Assembly: GCF_014633365.1 (NCBI RefSeq)
Contig: NC_068346.1
Coordinates: forward strand, 31,724,639 to 31,788,638
Length of the DNA: 64,000 nt
Direction of reading: 5' to 3'
Source of the DNA: Diospyros lotus
Lineage: Eukaryota > Streptophyta > Magnoliopsida > Ericales > Ebenaceae
Numbering within the stretch: the stretch's first letter is position 1; each line of letters starts with the position of its first letter. The position numbers and the translations under genes were made by a program. Below are positions 20,713 to 31,687 of this stretch, piece by piece. The notes beneath the pieces are model-generated. The model made no database searches. It worked only from the letters and a program-made list of their open reading frames with translations, and was not told the DNA's origin.

Positions 20713-22140
20713 GTGGATCGATGTTATCACCGGTTTGATCGTAATTTTCAGAGAGGAAGTTCTTTTCAGTCCAGTCAAAATCCTGGTTTGGTCTATGGCA
20801 GAGGCAACACGAGTTCTTCTTTTGATCCAAGGGCCTATGTAGCTTCTCACTGTGATTCTAACGAGCCCTACATTAGCGATGTAGGTTCAGCATATGAAAC
20901 CTTTGGCCATTTTTCTCAACCACAGAATTTTGACAATACTCAGTCTTCTGTTTTACCAGATTCCTCATGGTTTGTTGACTTCGGGGCAACTAACCATATT
21001 GTCTCCAACCTCAATAATCTTTCCTTACATGCTCCATACAACGACAATGACAAAGTCTCAGTTGGCAATGGTAAGAAACTTCCTATCTCTCATGTTGGTC
21101 TTGGACATTTGAATACTCATACACATCCAGCTTCTACCATTCCTCTTTCCAATGTTTTGCATGTGCCCAACATAACTAAGAATTTAATCTGTGTCTCTCA
21201 ACTTACTAGAGATCATGATCTTGTGGTTGAATTTAACTCCTCTTCTTGTTTGATCAAGGACAAGACCTTTGGGCTGGTTTTTCTCAGAGGATTTCTTAAG
21301 GATGGGCTTTATCAGTTGCATTCAGCATTTGATCATGCTAACAGCATTTCTGCCCAGCCTATTCAATCAACTCCTTGTTCTTCTTATTCCAGTAGTGCTT
21401 GTTTTTCAGCAAATAACTGTAATAAGTTAGATTCCTTTTCTTCTGAACTACCTATGACTGTGAATGTCGCTTTTAACAGCGCGGTGTGTAATCAATGGCA
21501 TGCCAAGTTAGGTTATCCCTCATTTCATATACTGAAATTGATATTGAATAAAATTCACATTCCTTGTTCTCGTTCTACACTTTCTTTTCGTGATTCTTGT
21601 AAGATTGAGAAACTTCATCAGTTGCCATTTGCTGATTGTTCTATAACAGCCAAACAGCCTTTTGAATTACTCTATTATGATCTTTGGGGACCTTCACCTA
21701 CTGTTTCTGTTGAAGGTTGTCGGTATTATATTGTTTTTGTAGATGCATATACACGATACACCTGGCTATACCATCTGAAACTTAAATTAGAAGGCTTGTC
21801 TGTTTTTGTAACTTTTCACAAGTTAGTTGAAACTCAATTTCAGACCACAATTAAGGCTTTACAAATTGATAATGGAGGTGAATTTAAAGCTTTTCTTCCT
21901 TATCTTCGCCATCATGATATCCAACCTCGATTCACATGTCCCTATACTCACCAACAAAATGGCGTAGCTGAACGTAAACATAGGCATATTGCTGAAATGG
22001 GACTTTACTTGCTGTCTCATGCCAATATGCCTCTCTCATTTTGGCTACCAGCTTTCAGCATTGTTGTGCACATCATTAATCTTTTACCTTCTTCTCCTCT
22101 TCATTTTTGTTTTCCATTTGAAGCTCTTTTTCATAAGTAG
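20713..22140 (+). pseudogene. Copia-D protease and integrase
   Basis: A 475-codon open frame: knuckle end, protease WFVDFGATNH (Ser of the DSG triad replaced by Phe), pre-integrase WHAKLGYPSFH with CKIEKLHQLPFADC, and integrase core blocks YYDLWGP, LQIDNGGEFKAF and NGVAERKHRH. The catalytic acidic residues of integrase are present. It stops at 22138-22140 in the integrase C-terminal part. Confidence 0.88.
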
Positions 22141-24223
22141 CCGAATTATCATAAGCTACAGCCTTTTGGTTGTACATGTTTTCCTTATCTTCGGCCTTAA
22201 ACACAAGTTTGATTTTCATTCTACCAAGTGTGTTTTCATTGGGTATAGCTATGGTCAAGCTGGCTACAAATGCTTGCATCCTTCTGAAAAAATCTACATT
22301 TCTCGTCATGTAGAATTCAATGCAACTGAGTTTCCTTATACTCAGTTGTTTTCCTCACCTAGGATGGCTTCTTCTTCATCATCTTCTACCTCTGGTGGAC
22401 TTTCCACCATCGTGTTTCAATCTCTTCCGTTGCATAAATCCTCTAGAGGAGATTGGTTTGTGAAGTCTTCTCCTGTTGGTTCACATGGTTCAGCCACTTT
22501 ATCCTCCTCCGGCTCAATCCCGCACTCCATTCCTATGGAGCTTTGTCCTATGGTCACTTGCCCTCCATCCCGGATTCCTCATATTTTACCTCCACCAGCT
22601 CCCTCTATTCATCCTATGCAAACCCGGTCCAAGACCAAACTTCTTGCTTCTTCCCCTCATGTTCTTGTTAGTTCCTTGGAACCTACTTCTGTTAGTGAGG
22701 CCTTGTTAGATTCCCAGTGGGTTCAGGCTATGACTGATGAATTTTCGGCGTTGCAACGCAACCATACATGGGATTTGGTTCCTTTTTCTGATGATATGAA
22801 CTTGATTGTTTTGTTTACTCTAGCAGTGACTTATGGCTGGGATATTCAACAAGTGGATGTGAATAATGCTTTCCTAAATGGAGATCTTCATGAGGATGTG
22901 TTTATGGTCCAGCCAGAGGGTTTTATTGATGATTGCTTTCCTACTCATGTTTGTAAACTTTGGAAGTCTCTCTATGGCCTTAAACAAGCGCCTAGGGCTT
23001 GGTATACAAAGCTGAGATCAGCTCTGCATTCTTGGGGTTTTGTTAGAGCCATTTCTGATGCTTCTCTATTCATTAAGAGGACTGATCAGTTTGTTATGTA
23101 TGTTTTGGTCTATGTCGATGATATCTTGATTACTGTCTCTCAACCCTCAACTCTTCAAGCTTTCATTCGTGATTTGGACACTGATTTTGCTCTTAAGACC
23201 TTAGGGCCCGTTCATTATTTCCTTGGGTTTGAGGTGCTTCGTAACTCCACTGGAATTTTTCTTACTCAATCCAAATATACAGTTGATTTGTTGCGGAAAA
23301 CTTCTATGCTTGACTGTAAACCTTGTGACACTCCTATGATTTCCACTGGTGCCTTAACATCTGAGGGTGAACTCTTTTCCAATCCTTCGTTGTATCGAAC
23401 ACTCATTGGTTCTTTACAATACTTAACTTACACTCGGCCTGACATTTCCTATGCTGTTAACAAACTTAGTCAGTTTTTGTCTTCTCCAAAACAGCAATAT
23501 TGGGTGGCCGGCAAACGCTTATTGCGTTATCTTAAGGGCTTTGTTGGTCAAGGGTTACTCTTCTCTCCAGTTCCTTCTGGTTTACCACTTGTTCTTTATT
23601 GTGATGTTGATCATGCAGGTTGTAAAGTTACAAGAAAGTCCACAAGTGGTGTCTGTGTTTTCCTTGGCAACAATTTAGTGGTGTGGAGTTCCAGAAAGCA
23701 AACTGTTGTAGCCCGGTCAGTTGGAGAGGCTGAGTATCAGGCTATTGCTCAAGGTGTCATCGAAATAATGTGGCTGGTCTCTTTGTTTTCTGAACTGGGT
23801 TTTACATCTCAGCCTATGCCTATTATTTGGAGTGATAATATGGCAGCTAAGAGCATTGCAGAAAACCCGGTCTTTCATGCTCGAACAAAACACTTTGAGA
23901 TTGATCTTCATTTTATTCGCGAGAAGGTAGAGAAGGGTGAAGTAGAGATTAGATATGTTCCTACTTCTCATCAGTTGGCTGATATTTTTACTAAGAGTCT
24001 TCCTAAGACCAGATTTCAGTTGCTTTGTGCTAATTTGGGCATCCGGTTGTCTCCTGCTTCTGTTGGAGCTCACTCTAAGACAAGTGAAGAACACTCAGCT
24101 GCTAACAGGAAGTTTGTTTTGGGAGGGAATGTTGGAGAAGCTCACTCTAAGACAAGTGAAGAACAATCAGCTGCTAATAGGAAGTTTGTTTTGAGAGGGA
24201 ATGTTGGAGATCACGAGACATGA
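22141..24223 (+). pseudogene. Copia-D integrase tail, reverse transcriptase and RNase H
   Basis: A long open frame (usable from about 22200) with FHSTKCVFIGYSYGQAGYKCLHP, a Ser/Pro hinge, then RT. After SDDMNLI it jumps to VLFTLAVTYGWDIQQVDVNNAFLNG, so roughly 45 residues of the RT fingers seen in Copia-C are missing while the frame is kept. YVDDILI (about 23118) and RNase H blocks (YCDVDHAGCK, SVGEAEYQAI, HFEIDLHFIREKV, ADIFTKSL) are intact. The C-terminus carries a duplicated 24-residue unit. Confidence 0.88.
24065..24208 (+). repeat. 72-bp tandem duplication spanning the pol end and the LTR edge
   Basis: Two 72-bp units encode AHSKTSEEHSAANRKFVLGG-type repeats. Each unit ends with a polypurine tract and the first LTR bases (GAGGGAATGTTGGAGA), so the first copy is a decoy LTR start about 72 bp before the true one at 24202. 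Confidence 0.8.
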
Positions 24224-24447
24224 CTAACTAAAAAGTTTAGTTAGTCTTTTCTATGTTTAGCTTTCTGTTAAGCTTGCTGGTTATAAATTAAGTGTTGGCT
24301 TTTACGGTAGTTGTGTATCGAAGTTGGCTGGTTATATATATCAGCATTTGTTCTCATTTTCTGTAACTTTGGAAAACTGAATAATACAATTTCAGCTCCC
24401 TCTCTATTCCTCTCTAAATTGTTTCTTGTCGATATCATATTTTAACA
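24202..24447 (+). repeat. Copia-D 3' LTR
   Basis: 246 bp starting TGTTGGAGATCACGAGAC and ending TTTTAACA, followed by TACAT. Confidence 0.92.
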
Positions 24448-24452
24448 TACAT

Positions 24453-24597
24453 AATACATTGTGAACTGCCTTTATATAAGCAGCTCATAATTGACTAAAG
24501 AAGGCACAACCGCCTTTATGATGACTGAAACAAACAGCACATAGAAATAACAAACAGCACACTAAGGCATTATCTCAATGCCTGATTCTCTTCAACA
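24453..24597 (-). repeat. Copia-C 3' LTR, inner piece
   Basis: Continues the LTR after Copia-D (AATACATTGTG...CTCTTCAACA) and matches 29219-29363 of the 5' LTR. Confidence 0.9.
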
Positions 24598-26888
24598 CTG
24601 CCCTTCAAATCAAGCTCCGGTAACTTGGCTGCTGTAACACCATCAGTACGCATAGGAGTTCGGATTAACCCAAGCTTGCTGCACAACAGCTTGAACCTAT
24701 CTCTAGGCAGACTCTTGGTGAGAATATCAGCCACTTGATCTGATGTTAGGAACATAGCGAATTTCTACTTCTCCATTTTCAACCTTCTCTCGAATGAAAT
24801 GAACATCAACGCCCACATGCTTTGTTCGAGAATGAAAAATTGGATTTTCTGCCTTACTTTTCGCAGCCAAGTTGTCACACCAAACAATAGGAGTTGCACC
24901 AACCGGATAACCCAATTCTCCAAACAAGGACTTGAGCCATAGCAATTCTGTCACTCCCAAAGCAACAACCCGATACTCAGCTTCCCCCACTGAGCGGGCA
25001 ACCACCGATTGCTTTTTAGAAACCCCAAACAATGAGATTACTACCCAGATACACAGAAATCGCTGGTACTTCTTTTAGTAACTTTGCAGCCAGCATAATT
25101 TGCATCAGTAAACACGGCCAAAGACAAATCACCAGGAGAGGAAGAGAAAAGGAGACCCATATCAATTGTACCCTTAATATATCGCAGCTACCTTTTACAA
25201 GCAATCCAATGCTGAGATTTAGGACTAGCTGAAAATTGACTCAACTTCTTAACAACAAAAGCAATATCTGGCCTTCTATTGGTCAAATATTGCAGTGAGC
25301 CTATGAGTGTTCTATATACAGCTGGATGAGCGAACATCTCTCCTTCATCAGTAAATGATACACCAGCAGTCATTGGAGTCTCACACAGTTTACAATCTGC
25401 TAAACCAATCTTTTTCAGCAAATCAAGAGCATACTTAGACTGTGTAAGATATAGCTTACTGTTGTTCCTATGAGCCTCAAAACCAAGAAAGTAGTTAACA
25501 ACACCTAGGGTTTTAAGAGCAAATTGCTTATCCAAGTTATGAATACAAGCTTGTAGAGCAACAAGATTAGATCCTGTAAGAAGAATATCATCAACATAGA
25601 CTAACCCAAAAATCACATAAGCATCAGTCCTCTTGATAAACAGGGAAGCATCAGAGACAGATCGAACAAAACCCCAATCAAGTAAAGCTGTCTTTAACTT
25701 GGTGTACCAAGCCCTAGGAGCCTGCTTTAAGCCATAGAGAGACTCCCTTAATTTGCAGACATGAGTAGGAGCAGCAGTACTTACAAACCCCTCTAGTTGC
25801 GCCATAAACACATCCTTAGCCAAGTCACCATTTAAAAAGGCGTTATTGACATCTACTTGTTGTATTTCCCAACCAAAAGCAATAGCTAGATAAAACAGTC
25901 CTCGAATTGTGAGTGCTTTCACAACTAGACTAAAAGTCTTTGCATAGTCCACACCCGGATTTTGTAAAAACCCTTTAGTAACCAATTGAGCTTTATACTT
26001 TTGAATGGACCCATCAGGTTTAAACTTAACCCGAAAAACCCATTTACAACCAATGAGGTTCATATCCTTTGAATAAGGAACCAAGTCCCATGTATGATTT
26101 CGGTGCAGAGCAGTGTACTCTTCTTCCATAGCTTGGACCCATCATGAGTCTAATAGAGCCTCACTGACAGAACTGGGTTCAAGTGAGCTTACCAGGACAT
26201 GAGGAGAGGTAGAAAAATAAGGATGTTTGGCTTTAAGGCAAGTAACCATGGGATGAATAGGAGGAGCAGGAGGAAGCTTATATTTTGGAATTCTGGGTTG
26301 AGAAGCTGGTAAGGAGAAATTTGAAACAACTGGGTTGAAGGCTGGATTAGAGAATGTGGTAGTTGATGTAGTAGTGTTAGAAGGACGAAACACTGATGCA
26401 GGAGAAGACGGAACTACTCGAGGACACCCACAATAAGAAGATGAAGAAGAGATAGGCAGCAAGAAGTCTGAAGACAGACTGTTCTATGCCATGACAGAAG
26501 GCACACGAACTGAAGCATTAGTTGAAGGAAAAATACTAGAATAAGGAAATTCATGCACATTAAAGTGAACATGGCGAGACACATAGACTCGACCAGATGG
26601 ATGAAGACACTTATAACCAACTTGTGTGGTGCTATATTCTAGAAAAACACACTTGGTAGAATGAAATTCAAGCTTATGTCTGTTATACGGACAAAGAAAG
26701 GGAAAACATGCACAGCCAAATGGTTGAAGAAAATGATAGTTGGGTGGCTTGTGATATAATCTCTCAAGGGGTGCATGAAACTGAATCGAAGAAGCAGGTA
26801 GAATATTAATCAAATGAGCAGCAGTAGAAAAAGCTTCCACCCAAAATTTCAAAGGCATTTTAGCATGTGACAGAAGAGTTAAGCCCAT
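24598..26888 (-). pseudogene. Copia-C integrase tail, reverse transcriptase and RNase H
   Basis: Read right to left: MPLKFWVEAF and FHSTKCVFLEY (26484-26888), hinge, RT ([47 protein letters not shown] intact, 25188-26129) and RNase H (SVGEAEYRVVA, WCDNLAAKSKAENP, HVGVDVHFIREKV, ADILTKSLPRDRF). Stops at 26482 (Trp position) and 26142 (probably a CGA codon changed to TGA), plus a frameshift near 25190 and 25030, separate the pieces. Confidence 0.88.
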
Positions 26889-29093
26889 TTAAGTGATATG
26901 CCGATGCTTTCTTTCAGCAATACCATTTTGCTGATGAGTGTGAGGACAAGTAAACCGAGGTTGAATGCCATTAGCAGGAAGATAGGGTAAGAAAGCTTGA
27001 AATTCTCCCCCATTGTTAGTTTGAAAAGCTTGGAGTTTAGTTTGAAATTGAACTTCAACTAGCTTATGAAAAGTAATGAAAACAGACAAGGCGTCAGATT
27101 TAAGCTTGAGGGGGTATAACCAAGTGTATCTAGTGTAAGCATCCACAAAAACTATATAATACCGAAAACCTTCCATAGACAACATGGGTGCTGGACCCCA
27201 AAGATCAAAATATACTAGTTGCAAAGGACGAGTAGTCGTAATTTCGTGAGTAGGAAATGGAAGTTGATGTAATTTTCCAACTCTACAAGAATCACAAAAT
27301 AACAAATTGGAAGGAGAACAAGAAACTCCAATTTTATTCAATACTTTTTGAAGAACATTCAACGAAGGATGGCCTAACTTATTGTGCCAATCTTGACAAA
27401 CATTAGAATGCTGAGCTACATTCACATTCTTTGACAGTTCATGAGAAAATGAAACCTGTCTATTACATGATTTATTTCTATTACATGTATCTAAAGAAAC
27501 ACAAGTTGAACTAGGACGATAGGATGCTAGAGATGAAGCTGGAGTACTGGTTACAACTAAACAAGAAGCTGGAACAAGCCGATATAGCCCATCTTTAAGA
27601 TGTCCCTGAAGTAGCACCTTTCCGGTACATTTGTCCTTAACAAAACACACATTAGAGTGAAATTCAGCTACCACATTATGATCTCTAGTAAGTTGAGAAA
27701 CACTAAGTAAATTTTTCTGCATATTAGGAACATGCAGAATGTTAGGAATGGAAAGGAAGGAATTAGGAGGTAACTGAGTATCTAAAATAGCAGTACCAAC
27801 ACGAGTTATAGGCAATTGCTTACCATTGCCGATTGTAACTCTATCACCACCATGATAAGGCGAGTGTAAAGACAGATTTTGAAGGCTTGAGGTAATATGA
27901 TTTGCAGCACCTGAGTCAACAAACCAAGTTGGATTGGATAAAGAAGAGTTCGTAGAACAGTGTTCATGAGAAGCAAAAGATTTCGGAACACTGTCACAAG
28001 GTAATGCTGTCACTGAACCCATGTCCTGAGTGTAACCTCCACTAGAATCACTAAAGGTGGCCATATAAGCACCACTTGAACCTAAGTTGTTTCCAGTATT
28101 AAAACTGCTACTAGAAGGCCTACCAAACCCTTGGTTAGCTCGAGTAAAATTCTTGTCAAACCGTAAATAGCATTTATCAACAAAATGTCTTGGTTTCCCA
28201 CACAATTGGCAATAAATTTTCCTATTAGAGGATCTACCTCGACCTCCTCTAAAAGCAGAACCACCACCTCGCGACGAATATCCTCCTCGGTTATAACCAA
28301 CATTACCAGTATTGGATGCACTAGAGGAATGTGATGCCATATTAACACTCATAGATGAATGCAACGAATCAAACTGATGTACTGGTAGTAGTACATTCTT
28401 AACAGCTAACCGCTGTTCATGTATAAGCAATAAGTACTGAACTTTCTCCAAATCAATATCATCCATTTGGTAAGTAATCAAGTTGACAACATTATCAAAA
28501 TCCTGATCTAAACCATTCAGAATTGCAAGCAACAGTTCATTATCATTTAAAGGCTCTCCTATAGCCGCAAGAGAATGGCTAATTGTCTTTAACTTCAGTA
28601 CATAATCATTAATCGACATATCGCCCTTCTTAATCGATCTTAACTGCTGCTTCAATTGGAAAGACTTGGCTACTGTTTGCCTAGCATACAAATTTTCAAG
28701 ATAGAGCCATACCTTAGCAGATGATTCACATTGAATCACCTGTGCCAAGACTTCTTCTGTAATCATAGAGAAAAGCCAGCCAAGAAGTAATTGATCAGAC
28801 CGAAGCCAAGCCATATATTCAGGATTAATCGTCCACTCATCACCATTTGGATTCGCGACATACTTAGATGGACAGGAGGACTTAGTTAGAAACGAAACTA
28901 AGTCGAAGGCACAAATTGTCGCCAGCACTTGCGCTTTCCAGAAGATATAGTTCTTAGAGTCCAATTTCAACAGAATGTTGCTAAACGCTTTGGAGATTGC
29001 AACAAAGTCAGATTGAGAAGCAGTCGATAGAATTGATGTCGATTGAGGAGGAGGAGGAGCAGAGGAGGAGCTGTTAGCTTGATTCGAGGCTAT
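26889..29093 (-). pseudogene. Copia-C gag, protease and integrase (693-codon frame)
   Basis: The long frame 28970-26889 holds capsid blocks (YIFWKAQVLATICAFDL, LRSDQLLLGWLFSMI, QCESSAKVWLYLENLY), an RGG-rich tract, the knuckle CQLCGKPRHFVDKC, an intact protease WFVDSGAANH, and integrase (HNKLGHPSLN, DLWGP, GGEFQAF, NGIAERKHRHI). It is open upstream to 29093 but the expected ATG there reads ATA, so translation could start only at an internal Met. It ends at TAA after HRHIT. Confidence 0.88.
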
Positions 29094-29118
29094 CAGATAA
29101 GTTGTGGCTCTGATACCA

Positions 29119-29363
29119 TGTAAGAATGGAAACCCTAGGGTAGAAGAATTACAGAATACTGGCTGAGAGAATAGCGAGAATTGGAAACCGATTGTTTTTG
29201 ATTACTAAAACATTACATAATACATCGTGAATTGGCTTTATATAAGCAACTCATAATTGACTAAAGAAGGCACAATCACCTTTATGATAACTGAAACAAA
29301 CAGCATATAGAAATAACAAATAGCACACTAAGGCATTATCTCAATGCCTCATTCTCTTCAACA
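29119..29363 (-). repeat. Copia-C 5' LTR
   Basis: 245 bp. The primer-site complement GGCTCTGATACCA (29106-29118) abuts it on the internal side. Confidence 0.92.
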
Positions 29364-29368
29364 TGAAG

Positions 29369-30702
29369 TACATTAGGTAAGGAAATAATAGAGCTAGGGT
29401 GAGTTTGAGTATGTAAATGACTGACACCAACATTAGAAATAGGTAATGTCTTACCATTGCCGACAACAACTTTATCAACGCTGTGATATGGAGAGGATAG
29501 AGAAAGACTGTTGAGGTTGGTGGTAATGTGGTTAATTGCTCCAGAGTTAACAAACCAAAGAGATTCCCCACGAGATGAGGCTTGGGATTGAGTATCTATG
29601 GACTGAGGCAAATAACCATAAGAGGTAGACCCTAAGTCAACCATAAAAGCTTCATTAGGATCGGCTAGAAAAACATGCGGATCTGATTAAAACTGAGAAC
29701 CACCTCCACCTCTACCAAAATTTTCAAGATTTTGATTCTGACCAGAAACAATTTGAAAACTTCTATCAAAGTGGTGGTAATATTTGTTTACAAAATGGCT
29801 AGGTTTACCATGTAGCTGGCAATATAATCTCCTATCACCAGATTGACCTTGACTCCTGCCCCCTTTATTCAGATAATTGCCCTCACGGGATACAAAACCT
29901 CCTCTATTATTAACATAGCCATTGCCAGATTTAGATCCGTAAGAGGCAACATTCACATTCATAGATGGTGAAACAGTAGAATCGAAATTAACAAAAGAAA
30001 AGGCAAATGAATTGTTAGTGGCTAATCTTTGTTCATTCATTAACAAGAGATATTGAACTTTCTCTAAGTTTATCTCATCCATTTGATATGTAATAAGGCT
30101 AATCACAGTTTCATAATCATGATCAAGGCCATTCAAAATAGCTAACAACAGATTCTTGTCACCTAGGGATTCACTGATAACAACTAGAGCATGTGAAATA
30201 GTTTTGATTCTCAAAATGTAATCATTAACAGAAAGAGAGTTCTTCTTAACTGAACGTAGTTGCTATTTTAATTGAAATGACTTAGCAACTGTCTACTGTA
30301 AGTAGAGAGTCTCAAGAGAAGACCATACCTCCTCAGATGATTCGCAATGTATCACTTGTGCGAGAACTTCCTTGTCCATCGTAGAAAAGAGCCATCCGAG
30401 AAGAAGTTGATCAGATCGAATCTAGGTCGTGTATGCTGGATTTACAATCGGTGAATCAGATCCTCATGCTTTTGTATTTGGAGCATATTTAGGCGGAGGT
30501 GAAGACTTGTTAATGAATTGAAGCAAATCAAAGGCTCTAATAGTAGCTAAGATTTGTGCCATAGGTAATTACTAGTATCAAGTTTGATTGGGACAAAATT
30601 GAAGGATTTCGCAACTGAAGGAAAATAGTGTTGTGAGTCAGAAGATAAAGAAGAGTTTGATTGAGGTAACGAGGAGGCACTGCAATCTTGATTAGATGCT
30701 AT
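29369..30702 (-). pseudogene. Copia-A gag and protease
   Basis: Gag fragments (ISHALVVISESLGDKNLL, MDEINLEKVQYLLLMNEQRL, a Gly-rich GNGYVNNRGGF tract, knuckle CQLHGKPSHFVNKY with a lost Cys) and the protease, whose motif reads WFVNSGAINH: the catalytic Asp is Asn. The start codon position reads ATA at 30700-30702, as in Copia-C. Multiple stops and a frame break near 30240. It stops at the Copia-C insertion (29364). Confidence 0.85.
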
Positions 30703-30729
30703 GTACGTAGGTCAAAGGCTCTGATACCA

Positions 30730-30991
30730 TGTAACTTGGGTTTCAGATGTGAAATGAAGAAACATAAAACCACACAAGGAGAAAAATGAGAATGAGAGGT
30801 TCTGAAGAATGCCTTGATCAATGAATTAATCAAAATGAAATAAGGCATAGTTGAACTATTTATATCCAGCTATCCTTGACAACAAACTAACTAACCGACT
30901 TAGCTACTTAACTAATCCTTTACTAAATACAACAACCAACATAACTAATTACAACAATTCACTATACTATTCAGCATCAATTTCTTCAACA
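30730..30991 (-). repeat. Copia-A 5' LTR
   Basis: 262 bp. The primer-site complement GGCTCTGATACCA lies at 30717-30729 and the TAAGG duplication at 30992-30996. Confidence 0.92.
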
Positions 30992-30996
30992 TAAGG

Positions 30997-31319
30997 GAGC
31001 TATTGTAATAAGTATAAATGTGGGTAGAGTAAGTGTAATTGTTGAGAGTTGTAAAAATTTGAATGCGGGAAGTTGTAACTGTTATTGGCACCAACTTCCC
31101 GCCGGGACTGAGTATATAAGCTTGTCCCAAATTCATTTGTGGGCATCAAATACCATTTGAATTGATTCTCATTCAATTTCCCTCTCTGATTCTTTTCCCT
31201 CTCATTTCATTCTCAATTCTTCTTCCTCAATTGTCTAATTTCCCTTCCCCCATCTCAATTCCTGCCTAAATTCTCTCTACAAAGAGGAGAGAACCTTGTC
31301 AGATCCAAGGGATTCGACA
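30997..31319 (+). mobile_element. Right piece of the old LTR split by Copia-A
   Basis: Continues the LTR begun at 7290. It has a TATA-like GAGTATATAAGC at about 31110, a CT-rich stretch like an R/U5 region, and ends GATTCGACA. No partner LTR is visible, so this may be a solo or truncated LTR. Confidence 0.45.
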
Positions 31320-31687
31320 ACTAATTAAATTTTTACGTGATGTGTATGTATCTGTATTTGCATCTATAGGTTTCTATTTACATATAACTCTGTGTTTCTT
31401 CAGTGCCAAATTGGCAAGTTACCTAGCTTTGTGCTGGCTCTGCAATCTGGGTGCATAGTTACTATTAACAATGGCCCAAGTGAGATCTGACTCTACAGTG
31501 TGATTATTTGCACTCTTATTTGTAGTTTCATTCTAATTTGCTTCATAGACACTTTGCTGACCTTCTTGCCATATTATGTTTGTGTATGTTGTTAATCTTT
31601 TAGGGATTGTTTGTTTCTGTAGTAGCACTGCAATTAGTTGCTAAGGCATAACAGATTTATCTTGACTTGCTCTTACCTTATTTGCAG
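31320..31687 (+). other. End of intron 2
   Basis: T-rich intron sequence with the acceptor TTACCTTATTTGCAG at 31687. Nothing else recognisable. Confidence 0.7.

Larger units (their letters stand above)
19564..24447 (+). mobile_element. Copia-D: Ty1/copia element inserted in the Copia-C LTR
   Basis: LTRs 19564-19809 and 24202-24447 (246 bp each, TGTTGG...TTAACA), TACAT duplications at 19559-19563 and 24448-24452, primer site at 19810. LTRs differ at about 8 of 246 positions by eye. It has lost part of the RT fingers, the protease motif reads DFGA, and several stops are present. This is the innermost copia of the nest and so younger than Copia-C and Copia-A. Confidence 0.93.
19464..29363 (-). 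mobile_element. Copia-C: Ty1/copia element nested in Copia-A, carrying Copia-D in its 3' LTR
   Basis: 5' LTR 29119-29363 and 3' LTR 19464-24597 (split by Copia-D) with TGAAG duplications. Without Copia-D it is about 5.0 kb. It has the longest intact gag-integrase frame in the nest (693 codons). LTRs differ at about 16 of 245 positions by eye, so it entered Copia-A long ago. It shares gag and zinc-knuckle sequence style (RGGYSSRGGG, YCQLCGKP) with Copia-A, -D and -F, so these are one lineage; Ale/Retrofit is my tentative family call. Confidence 0.92.
7349..30991 (-). mobile_element. Copia-A: complete Ty1/copia element, outermost of the nest
   Basis: Two 262-bp LTRs (7349-7610 and 30730-30991) flanked by the 5-bp duplication TAAGG (7344-7348, 30992-30996) bound a minus-strand element. 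Removing Copia-B and Copia-C with their duplications leaves about 5.0 kb, the normal copia length, in the order gag, protease, integrase, reverse transcriptase, RNase H from right to left. The LTRs differ at about 15 of 262 positions by eye, making this one of the two oldest copias in the nest. Internal lesions (protease Asp to Asn, one Asp missing from YVDD, stops) show it is dead. Confidence 0.92.

Noticed and set aside
22141..24223. Very long open frame that could be taken as a host gene
   Set aside because: It encodes copia RT and RNase H and lies between Copia-D LTRs.
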